Below, piece after piece: positions 1 through 7,260 of a DNA stretch of 11,715 nucleotides. The notes beneath the pieces were generated by a model, which was not told where the DNA came from, searched no databases, and saw only the letters and a program-made list of their open reading frames with translations. Source of the stretch: GWF2-33-9 sp964500435 (GTDB taxonomy: Bacteria > Bacteroidota > Ignavibacteria > Kapaibacteriales > UBA2268); contig CAZCNL010000016.1 of NCBI GenBank assembly GCA_964500435.1, positions 1 through 11,715 on the forward strand, read 5' to 3'. The translations under genes were made by a program, and so were the position numbers. Positions within the stretch are counted from its first letter, which is position 1, and each line of letters begins with the position of its first letter.

Positions 1-12
1 TCTTCTTGCCAT
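1..12 (-). CDS. 5' end of an unrecognised minus-strand gene (partial, MARR...)
   Basis: Only four codons are inside the window: ATG at 12-10 followed by codons for Ala-Arg-Arg, running off the left edge. The start is supported by a strong Shine-Dalgarno, AGGAGG at 24-19, six bases upstream. Product cannot be recognised from four residues. It lies downstream of the trailer end of the CRISPR array, in the same orientation as the cas genes, and has its own upstream region. It is therefore more likely a neighbouring host gene than part of the CRISPR-Cas system. Confidence 0.5.
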
Positions 13-113
13 ATATTACCTCCTGATTCTTTTAGTTCACTTAAAGGGATAGCATGTTACCATATTATAAAAAATAAGCAAGTGTTTTTTTAGTGAGCCA
101 GACCTATTTGTAA
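13..113 (-). promoter_or_regulatory. Upstream region of the left-edge gene: RBS and possible -10
   Basis: This AT-rich stretch holds AGGAGG (complement of 19-24) before the left-edge ATG. A perfect -10-like hexamer TATAAT (complement of 64-69) is also present. No good -35 lies 16-18 bases upstream of that hexamer, so the promoter is only a candidate. The Shine-Dalgarno is seen directly; promoter activity is inferred. Confidence 0.35.
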
Positions 114-201
114 AGATCTTAACCATAATTAGTGCTGCAAGTAGCAGCAGGGATTGTTTTTTAAGAATAATTTTAAGATAAAAAATTGGCTGATATAAAT
201 T
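114..201 (+). repeat. 88-bp direct repeat, left copy, flanking the CRISPR-cas locus
   Basis: Bases 114-196 are identical to 11388-11470, and after one mismatch (A197 versus G11471) the match continues to 201/11475. The two copies are direct repeats 11,274 bp apart and bracket the array and all cas genes. A weaker match continues for about 20 bases to the left of 114. Inside are a perfect hairpin, TGCTGC-AAGTA-GCAGCA (133-149), and six T at 157-162. The T run starts seven bases after the stem, so a plus-strand terminator is possible but weak. No open frame convincing enough to call a gene is seen. It is not recognised as a known insertion-sequence end. Confidence 0.9.
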
Positions 202-824
202 ATATCTCTGAAATAATAAAGAAAAGCTAAATTATAAACTCTTTAAATCCCACAATTGGAAGCTAAAACATTACGAAAAGGGATGGCAACATTCCAATAA
301 AAAAACTTTAAATCCCACAATTGGAAGCTAAAACACAGTAGTGATGTTCAGTTACGACTGCACCTGTTTCCTTTAAATCCCACAATTGGAAGCTAAAACA
401 GAAGTTAGCGAAGAAAGATGACACTCTTGCCAATCCTTTAAATCCCACAATTGGAAGCTAAAACTTCGTCGATCTTGGGATTTCCAAAAAAGATAACTGT
501 CTTTAAATCCCACAATTGGAAGCTAAAACTTCTTTAACTCTATACAGCAGGACAAGAAAAGAAACTTTAAATCCCACAATTGGAAGCTAAAACGACGACT
601 CCAGTATCATTGCGATACGGAGGTATAGGCTTTAAATCCCACAATTGGAAGCTAAAACGATTTTTGAATACGATAACAGGATTGTGGTGTTTTTCTTTAA
701 ATCCCACAATTGGAAGCTAAAACCTTTAAACCAGAACGCCTTCTTATGCCTGCATGTCCCTTTAAATCCCACAATTGGAAGCTAAAACGATTATTTTTTT
801 CGGAAAACTTAAAACCGATAATTT

Positions 825-853
825 CTTTAAATTCCACAATTGGAAGCTAAAAC
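825..853 (-). repeat. Only variant repeat copy in the array (one substitution)
   Basis: This copy has T instead of C at 833, the ninth base of the plus-strand repeat, which is G21 to A in the crRNA-sense repeat. That base sits just before the predicted Cas6 cut, upstream of the 8-nt handle. In a weak predicted stem (UUCCA pairing with UGGGA around an AUUG loop) the change turns a U-G wobble into a U-A pair, so processing may be preserved. The copy is internal, the tenth from the trailer end. Confidence 0.97.
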
Positions 854-2956
854 ACCAAACTCGTTTTGTATTATGGCAGGGACTCCTAACTTTAAATCCC
901 ACAATTGGAAGCTAAAACCTGAAGACTCAGAAATCTTGAGTCTTGTTGATAAATACTTTAAATCCCACAATTGGAAGCTAAAACTCCTTTTTGACACGGA
1001 CTAACCCGTGCCAGGATGTCGCTTTAAATCCCACAATTGGAAGCTAAAACCCAGATTAACAATTATGTTATCCTCGCTTAACTTATCTTTAAATCCCACA
1101 ATTGGAAGCTAAAACTAAATTAATCGTAACCGTAAAAATTTTTTAAATATTTCTTTAAATCCCACAATTGGAAGCTAAAACTTGTGTTAGCCCCTCCACA
1201 CTAAAAGTTTTAACGACCTTTAAATCCCACAATTGGAAGCTAAAACTAATGTTAACGTGCATTAACATGCTTTTCGTGTGCACTTTAAATCCCACAATTG
1301 GAAGCTAAAACCATATGAAGGTGCCAGTGTATACAAAATTAAGCATCACCTTTAAATCCCACAATTGGAAGCTAAAACACCACCGGGAGGGTGGTAGGAA
1401 GTGAAACTGCAATCTCTTTAAATCCCACAATTGGAAGCTAAAACTCCATAATTCCTCCTTTTTTTTACATACCATTAGAACTTTAAATCCCACAATTGGA
1501 AGCTAAAACATGCGACGAAACTGGAGAGACTATCGCTCACATCCCTTTAAATCCCACAATTGGAAGCTAAAACCTTTCCTCCTTTTGTTTTGTTTTTTTA
1601 CTACCCAGCCTTTAAATCCCACAATTGGAAGCTAAAACACTTATTGTCCATCAGCAACGTTTTTTGCTCTCTAAAGCTTTAAATCCCACAATTGGAAGCT
1701 AAAACGGACGTTGGAGAGAATAATAAGAGAAATAAAAGGAACTTTAAATCCCACAATTGGAAGCTAAAACTCCAACAAAATACCCGCAAAACACTTTTGA
1801 AAGCACTTTAAATCCCACAATTGGAAGCTAAAACTTTATCGGATGAAGGAGATGATCTCTTCCATCCTGAGTCTTTAAATCCCACAATTGGAAGCTAAAA
1901 CATTTACAAGTATAACAGTTCTGGCAAGATACAGTTGGCTTTAAATCCCACAATTGGAAGCTAAAACATTAAAATGTCCGCAAAGACACTTTTTAAAAGC
2001 AGGACTTTAAATCCCACAATTGGAAGCTAAAACTATTAACATCTCTGCGATTTCCGAACTGCTTTTATCTTTAAATCCCACAATTGGAAGCTAAAACAAG
2101 TATTCCAACAAAATACCCGCAAAAGTGTTTTTGCTTTAAATCCCACAATTGGAAGCTAAAACGACGACGGGGACTATCTTTTTGATCCCGCTACCGGACT
2201 TTAAATCCCACAATTGGAAGCTAAAACAGAAAAAGGGATGGTGACATCCCGAAGGAGGAAATACTTTAAATCCCACAATTGGAAGCTAAAACAGATTCTT
2301 GACAGATCTCAAAAAATGACAATTTTGTCTTTAAATCCCACAATTGGAAGCTAAAACACTATGGTTTCTGTTCCTTCGTATTCCTTTTTGACACTTTAAA
2401 TCCCACAATTGGAAGCTAAAACTAAACTCTCTATCCTTATACTCTTGCACCCTTTTGTCTTTAAATCCCACAATTGGAAGCTAAAACCTCTTCTGCTCTT
2501 CTACTCTTCTAATATATTAATATGCTTTAAATCCCACAATTGGAAGCTAAAACTCCTACATTTGTTAAGTATATTGAATATTTTATGGAACTTTAAATCC
2601 CACAATTGGAAGCTAAAACTTAATAAAAGTATTATTGTAAGAGCAAGAAAAGGGACTTTAAATCCCACAATTGGAAGCTAAAACCCATGTGCTACCCCAG
2701 ATTAACAATTATGTTATCCTCTTTAAATCCCACAATTGGAAGCTAAAACTTTTGCTGATTTTATGTTTTCAGTGCATTGTTTGCTCTTTAAATCCCACAA
2801 TTGGAAGCTAAAACATTATCTTCTACTTGTAGAATATATATTATAAAACGACTTTAAATCCCACAATTGGAAGCTAAAACCCACCCCTTTTGCATCTTAT
2901 AATATATATATGCGTACTTTAAATCCCACAATTGGAAGCTAAAACGCAATGGTTAT

Positions 2957-3011
2957 TGGTAAGGCAGGCAGGGGAAAAACGGCTTTAAATCCCACAATTG
3001 GAAGCTAAAAC
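2957..3011 (+). repeat. 55-bp segment duplicated on both sides of the assembly gap
   Basis: Bases 2957-3011 (the last 26 bases of a spacer plus a full repeat) are identical to 3112-3166, which starts at the first base after the Ns. The match therefore ends exactly at both gap edges. This is what unmerged overlapping contig ends look like. A real duplicated spacer would not be expected to begin exactly at a gap edge. Confidence 0.9.
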
Positions 3012-3111
3012 NNNNNNNNNNNNNNNNNNNNNNNNNNNNNNNNNNNNNNNNNNNNNNNNNNNNNNNNNNNNNNNNNNNNNNNNNNNNNNNNNNNNNNNNN
3101 NNNNNNNNNNN
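3012..3111. other. Assembly gap, 100 N
   Basis: Exactly 100 unknown bases, the conventional placeholder for a gap of unknown length, placed inside the CRISPR array between a complete repeat and a partial spacer. Its flanks share a 55-base overlap, so it probably represents no missing sequence, although lost spacers cannot be excluded in an array of identical repeats. Confidence 0.98.
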
Positions 3112-3231
3112 TGGTAAGGCAGGCAGGGGAAAAACGGCTTTAAATCCCACAATTGGAAGCTAAAACATTTTTTTATGTATATTTGAAGTGCGGAACTTGT
3201 TGCTTTAAATCCCACAATTGGAAGCTAAAAC

Positions 3232-3331
3232 CCGTTAAATAAATTTAAAATTTGGGTTTATTTATAACTATTTATAAAAAAACAAAAGACAAAAAATAAA
3301 TTAAATTTTCTCGAACCTTCAATAGTGTATT
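3232..3331 (-). promoter_or_regulatory. CRISPR leader between cas2 and the array
   Basis: This 100-bp, extremely AT-rich sequence separates the cas2 stop codon from the first crRNA-sense repeat. By position and orientation it is the leader, where pre-crRNA transcription starts and Cas1-Cas2 insert new spacers. Two -10-like TATAAA hexamers are visible on the minus strand (complements of 3271-3276 and 3261-3266) and a TTGTCT -35-like hexamer (complement of 3287-3292). Their spacings (10 and 20) are not ideal, so the exact promoter is uncertain. No terminator is seen after cas2, so read-through from the cas operon into the array is also possible. Confidence 0.75.
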
Positions 3332-3613
3332 TTATAATATGTTTGCCGTAGGATCAAAGTCAATACCTATATTTTCTCTCTTTAAATTATTTTTGTTATC
3401 CATTCTATATATCACAACATAATCTTCTTTATCATTTACAATCTTATTTATAGCAATTTTTAAAGCCATAAGTTTTGATTCCGTTATTTCCCCCTCAAAA
3501 ACAGATCTTTGAGTGTGATGCAGATATTCTCTGCACTTTTTCATAATTTTCGTAAGTCTTTTCTTACCTTCACTTGATTCTGAGGAGATATCGTAAACTA
3601 ATATAATATACAT
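3332..3613 (-). CDS. cas2: CRISPR-associated endonuclease Cas2
   Basis: A 93-aa protein of usual Cas2 length with a ferredoxin-like fold. It begins MYIILVYDIS, where Asp8 after the first beta strand is the conserved metal-ligand position of the family. It has the typical RSVFEGEIT strand near residues 37-45 and a YVVIYRMD strand near 65-72. In spacer acquisition Cas2 dimers bridge two Cas1 dimers into the integrase that inserts spacers at the leader. The ATG lies three bases after the cas1 stop with only a weak GGTGG-type ribosome site, so translation is probably coupled to cas1. It is the last gene of the operon, and the leader follows directly. No truncation or missing motif is seen. Confidence 0.97.
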   Translation of the reverse strand: MYIILVYDISSESSEGKKRLTKIMKKCREYLHHTQRSVFEGEITESKLMALKIAINKIVNDKEDYVVIYRMDNKNNLKRENIGIDFDPTANIL

Positions 3614-3616
3614 TAA

Positions 3617-4597
3617 CTACCACCATATTTTGAAGTGAGTATAAAGACCTTCTCCTATTAGATGTTTAATAAGTTTATAAAGTTCAAGACGAATAATTTG
3701 TTGATAACTGACTTTCCTTTTTAATTTCTTGTGAATTATCGTTGTATTCATCTTCTCATCAAATGCTTTTACCACAATCTTTCTACCATCCTCCTTTAGA
3801 TAACAATAATTTAGATCTTTATCAAAATGTTTTTCATTTATCTGAGAATTATTTAATAAATCAAAAATAATTCTATCCCCATAAATAGGCTTAAAAATCT
3901 CTGCTATATCTAATGCAAGGGAAAATCTCCTACAAGAAGGTTCATGTAAATAGCTTATGGTTGGATTAAGTTGTGTTCGATGTATCTCTTTTATGATTTG
4001 TGTATATATAAGACTATTCAAAAAAGATATTAATGTATTTATCATATTATCAGGTGGGCGCTTTACTCTCTTTTCAAATTCAATCTTCTCTTTTATAATA
4101 ATCGGAAAAGATGAATAATATAGGTTTCTAACATTACCCTCTAATCCCATCAGAGATGATATGCTATCTTGATTTCTAACATCAAGCATATATTCATTTA
4201 ATTTTTTAAACATACTTTCATCAATTTTATCTTTATAACGTTTTAGATTGTATTCAAAACCGTGTATTGCTCCCTGAATGAATTCCATAGCAATATAAAG
4301 TCGTTTATCTTTATCCAGATAATGTTCAGCTTGACGAACTAATACCTCCCCTGAAAGTAGACTTTCTTTTGGATAAAAACTTCCCGTATACCATCCATAA
4401 TAGTTAAAAAAATGGATAACTATCCCCTGTTTTGCAAAAAAATTAATAGCTTTTGTGTTTAGATCAATCTCACCAAAGAGATACAAGCTATCAACTTCAT
4501 TTATCGGAATAGGGATATTCCCTTCTTTAGTCTCAAGAAAAATCGAATTGTCTTTGCGCATTATGCGCCCACTTTTAAAAATATAATAGTCTTTCAT
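3617..4597 (-). CDS. cas1: CRISPR-associated integrase/endonuclease Cas1 (type I-B)
   Basis: A 326-aa protein, the usual length for type I-B Cas1. The N-terminal beta domain starts YYIFKSGRIMRKDNSI. The alpha-helical catalytic domain carries the metal-binding triad: Glu153 in GLEGNVRN, His218 in YLHEPSCRRF and Asp230 in SLALDIAEIFKP. Cas1 catalyses the transesterification that joins a new spacer to the leader-end repeat, with Cas2 as scaffold. The ATG follows the cas4 stop by six bases, and a GAGGA ribosome site overlaps the cas4 TGA. It sits between cas4 and cas2, the standard adaptation module. All key residues are present, so the protein looks functional. Confidence 0.98.
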   Translation of the reverse strand: MKDYYIFKSGRIMRKDNSIFLETKEGNIPIPINEVDSLYLFGEIDLNTKAINFFAKQGIVIHFFNYYGWYTGSFYPKESLLSGEVLVRQAEHYLDKDKRLYIAMEFIQGAIHGFEYNLKRYKDKIDESMFKKLNEYMLDVRNQDSISSLMGLEGNVRNLYYSSFPIIIKEKIEFEKRVKRPPDNMINTLISFLNSLIYTQIIKEIHRTQLNPTISYLHEPSCRRFSLALDIAEIFKPIYGDRIIFDLLNNSQINEKHFDKDLNYCYLKEDGRKIVVKAFDEKMNTTIIHKKLKRKVSYQQIIRLELYKLIKHLIGEGLYTHFKIWW

Positions 4598-4603
4598 AAA
4601 TCC

Positions 4604-5098
4604 TCAGCAATAACAAAATTCATAATAACTACACTTTTTACAGTATGGTTTTTTGATAACAGGTGGTGGATCTTTCCATAGTAGTATTGTTTTGATTTTA
4701 TCAATTATAGATTCAATATTAGATTTATCACTTTCAGAAAACTGTACTTTTTCTCTTCTTTTGAGTTTTGGATAATCAACTATACCTTCGATTTCAATAC
4801 CAATATTTCTGAAATAATATAAATAATATTTAATTTGCCATATATGAGACTCTTCTAAGGATTTTGATTTTTTGATTTCGTGGATCACACCCTTTTTTGT
4901 ATCAAGTATATCAACTTTTATTCCTTCAAAATTTATCTCTTTTCTTTTCCTTGAATAAGAATTTTCATGAATAATCTTACCAATCTCAACAAGCTCACTT
5001 GTATGTTCCAGAGAAATATTTTTACTAAAAAGCCATAGTTTACGATGACAGATGATATAGTAAGAAATTTGAGTACCTGTAATTATAATGTCATTCAT
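4604..5098 (-). CDS. cas4: CRISPR-associated exonuclease Cas4, 4Fe-4S RecB-type
   Basis: A 164-aa protein. Iron-sulfur cysteines are visible: Cys17 near the N-terminus (ICHRKLW) and Cys153, Cys156 and Cys162 in the C-terminal CKKCSYYEFC. The PD-(D/E)XK nuclease core is present: His44 in GKIIHE, Asp63 in KVDIL, Glu74-x-Lys76 in HEIKKSKS, and the QIKYYLYY motif with Gln88. Cas4 trims pre-spacers and selects PAM-containing ends during adaptation. Its start overlaps the cas3 stop as ATGA, so translation is coupled. An extra C-terminal cysteine, Cys164, is the last residue. Identification rests on both motif sets and the position next to cas1. Confidence 0.96.
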   Translation of the reverse strand: MNDIIITGTQISYYIICHRKLWLFSKNISLEHTSELVEIGKIIHENSYSRKRKEINFEGIKVDILDTKKGVIHEIKKSKSLEESHIWQIKYYLYYFRNIGIEIEGIVDYPKLKRREKVQFSESDKSNIESIIDKIKTILLWKDPPPVIKKPYCKKCSYYEFCYC

Positions 5099-7260
5099 AT
5101 TATGTTGTCCTCTTCTTCTATTACTAAAGCTTTTATTAGTCCAAGCGTTTCGTCATATTCATATCCTCTTAAAACCATAATTCTATGCTTTTTACAAAAC
5201 TGAGAATTTTTAATTTCAATAAGTCTGTTATTCTTACCATATAACTGAACTGCAATAGTATAATCTAATAGTTCAGCCTGTTTTTGTATTCTTTCCAATC
5301 TATTGTTCTCACGATTATCTATAAAATTCAGAAGATTGTTTATATCTTGTTGGTTTTCATTATATACATTTTCTGGAATAGCTATATAGTTATTAGTAAT
5401 CTCTCTAAAATCATTATGTGCTTCAATTCTTGTAAGACTTCTATATCCAATTTCAAGAAGATCCTTTTGCCTACTGTATTGCTCATAATAGTTAGTATTT
5501 TGAATATTGTCAAATATTCTATTTATCATTGTTTGTTTATCTTTTTCAAAAATTAATTTGCCATTATATTCTTTAATAATTTCCCATGTTTTATTAAAAA
5601 GATATTCATCATAAATATTATATGTTTGTGATTTAAAAACATAAATATTAGGCTCATTGCCACTATACGCTCTCTTCCTATAGCATCTGCCAAATCTTTG
5701 TAATAAACTTTCTATGGATGCATTTTCTGTTAATAAAACATCAAAATCTATTTCAAGAGAAGCTTCAACTATCTGAGTGGATATCCATATACAAGGAGAA
5801 GCTGCTTGCATAATTCTAGCTTCTTTCTCTTTTCTATGTCTTCCAATAAAACGTGAATGAATAAGATTCGAAAAATAGTTATTTTGCAATAAAAGTTCAT
5901 AAATTTCTTGTGATTTTCTTATTGTGTTACAGATAATTAAAATTTTTTTATTCCTGTTATTAGATACAAGATTTAAAAATGTATTCGAATTTATTTCTTC
6001 CTCTATAACACAAATTTTATGTCTATTTATATCAAGTAATTGTGGCTCAAAAATACATATTTCCTCACCAAGTTCTCTAAATTCCTCAATCAAAAATGGC
6101 GGTAAAGTCGCAGTCATAAGCATAAACCTGCCACCAAGCCTATGAATTTCCTTTAAAAACACAACTATTGCAGCAATTGCTGATGGGGAAAAACTTTGAA
6201 TCTCATCTAAAACTATTTTACTATAACTACAAGTTAAATAACTAAATTCAAAACCAGGATACTTAAATACACTCGTAATTAGCTGATCTGCTGTTGCTAC
6301 TGTCAAAGGATAAGATAGTTTTCTTGCCTTTTCAATTTTTGTTTCATATTCATCCTCATCTGTCTCATCCTGCGCAAAGAAATACGATGTTTCACCATGA
6401 AGAAGTGTTACATTGTCGCCAAATATATTCTTAAATCTTTTATACATTTCATTGACTGCTATTCTAATGCCCAGTAAATAAAAAGCCTTTTGGCCATTAA
6501 TCCAGTTCATTGCTGCTTCAGTCTTACCCATACCTGTTGAAGCAACAAGTATTATACTTTTTTCGTTATTTTGACCAGCTTGTCTTTGAAATTCTTTTAA
6601 TTCAAAATTTCTTGTTCTCAAAAAATTATAAAAATTTTCTGTATAATTTCCTTCAAATAGCATTTCAGGAGGAATATTTGCCGATGCTGCATAATCACAT
6701 TTCATTAATGTCCCAAGCCATTTCACCCTGTAAGGAAAAAACCTATTCCATACATCTCTATTCTCTGCAGTATTATAAGTAGTTAGTAAATTTTGTACAT
6801 TATAGTAATATTCAACACATTCTTCAAAAAAATTATTTTTTATCCATTGTATTATTTGATTTATTTGATCGTCATTTGGATATCTATTATCTCTATTATG
6901 ATGAGAAAGTATTAAAAAAGTAAAAAAAAGAAAAAATTGATTTTCATCAAGATTTAATAAATTTATGTATCTTTTAATTTCATTTTCTTCATCCCGACTA
7001 ATAAAAGCAGGCGAAAGCCATTCATGAGGGATATCATAGAAATTACCATGTAATATCTGATTAACACCAATCAATCTTCTCATTCTATTTTGAAAAGTGG
7101 GATTTTTTTTACCTTGATCATGATAATAAATTAATTTTTTTATAATCTCTATCTCACCTGGTTGCAATCTTACAAAGTTTTTAATTATTTCAAAAGCTTC
7201 CAAAACTTTTTGTGTATGCTCTCCTAAAGTTTCACCATTAGACTTTGCATAAAAAGTCAT
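5095..7260 (-). CDS. cas3: CRISPR-associated helicase/nuclease Cas3 (HD plus DEAD-like)
   Basis: About 721 aa from the ATG at 7260, which forms the same ATGA overlap with cas5 seen elsewhere in the operon. A GTG at 7281 would add seven residues but has poorer context. The N-terminal HD nuclease shows His15 (GEHTQ), His47-Asp48 (YYHDQGKKNPTFQ), a His-His pair near 120 (LSHHNR) and Asp189 (KCDYAAS). The superfamily 2 helicase follows: Walker A ASTGMGKT at about 240-247, DEIQ box at 352-355, MTATLP at about 382-387, STQIVEASLEID at about 494-505 and QRFGRCYRKR at 521-530. After Cascade binds a target, Cas3 nicks, unwinds and degrades it. HD and helicase are fused in one chain, and no core motif is missing. 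Confidence 0.97.
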   Translation of the reverse strand: MTFYAKSNGETLGEHTQKVLEAFEIIKNFVRLQPGEIEIIKKLIYYHDQGKKNPTFQNRMRRLIGVNQILHGNFYDIPHEWLSPAFISRDEENEIKRYINLLNLDENQFFLFFTFLILSHHNRDNRYPNDDQINQIIQWIKNNFFEECVEYYYNVQNLLTTYNTAENRDVWNRFFPYRVKWLGTLMKCDYAASANIPPEMLFEGNYTENFYNFLRTRNFELKEFQRQAGQNNEKSIILVASTGMGKTEAAMNWINGQKAFYLLGIRIAVNEMYKRFKNIFGDNVTLLHGETSYFFAQDETDEDEYETKIEKARKLSYPLTVATADQLITSVFKYPGFEFSYLTCSYSKIVLDEIQSFSPSAIAAIVVFLKEIHRLGGRFMLMTATLPPFLIEEFRELGEEICIFEPQLLDINRHKICVIEEEINSNTFLNLVSNNRNKKILIICNTIRKSQEIYELLLQNNYFSNLIHSRFIGRHRKEKEARIMQAASPCIWISTQIVEASLEIDFDVLLTENASIESLLQRFGRCYRKRAYSGNEPNIYVFKSQTYNIYDEYLFNKTWEIIKEYNGKLIFEKDKQTMINRIFDNIQNTNYYEQYSRQKDLLEIGYRSLTRIEAHNDFREITNNYIAIPENVYNENQQDINNLLNFIDNRENNRLERIQKQAELLDYTIAVQLYGKNNRLIEIKNSQFCKKHRIMVLRGYEYDETLGLIKALVIEEEDNII

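Larger units (their letters stand above)
241..3231 (-). CRISPR. Type I-B CRISPR array, 29-bp repeats, 45 visible copies
   Basis: The plus-strand repeat begins CTTTAAATCCCAC and ends GGAAGCTAAAAC, 29 bp in all. Forty-three copies lie left of the N gap (first 241-269, last 2983-3011) and two lie right of it (3138-3166, 3203-3231). Spacers are 35-38 bp, mostly 36. In crRNA sense (minus strand) the repeat starts GTTTTAGC and ends ATTTAAAG, which would be the 8-nt 5' handle. Type I-B handles are usually ATTGAAA-plus-one-base, so this one is a variant. The leader is therefore on the right, next to cas2: newest spacers lie near 3231 and oldest near 241. All copies are identical except 825-853. The leader-distal terminal repeat is perfect; 202-240 beyond it is AT-rich sequence with no recognised feature. 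If the gap is an assembly artefact, the true content is 44 repeats and 43 spacers. Confidence 0.99.

Noticed and set aside
133..162. Rho-independent terminator in the direct repeat
   Set aside because: The stem is perfect but the T run begins seven bases after it and only on the plus strand, where no upstream gene is seen; kept as a note only.
724..759. Spacer starting with CTTTAAA like the repeat
   Set aside because: Only seven AT-rich bases match; the spacer length is the normal 36 and the next bases diverge.
1305..1493. Open frames inside the array (also 2409-2681, 2953-3150, 2985-3215)
   Set aside because: They only translate the CRISPR repeat over and over (FSFQLWDLK on minus, FKSHNWKLK on plus) and include the N gap. 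They have no ribosome sites.
1574..1609. Possible self-targeting of the cas promoter by this spacer
   Set aside because: The shared stretch GTTTTGTTTTTTT is a 13-base low-complexity match and does not include the seed end of the spacer in crRNA sense.
3760..3800. AAAGGAGG inside cas1 as another internal start
   Set aside because: The nearest ATG directly abuts the AGGAGG with no spacing, and no suitable start codon follows at 5-9 bases.
5284..6782. Plus-strand open frames opposite cas3 (5284-5556, 5924-6145, 6510-6782) and opposite cas8 (9706-9915)
   Set aside because: They lie fully antisense to conserved cas genes, have low-complexity composition and no supported start.
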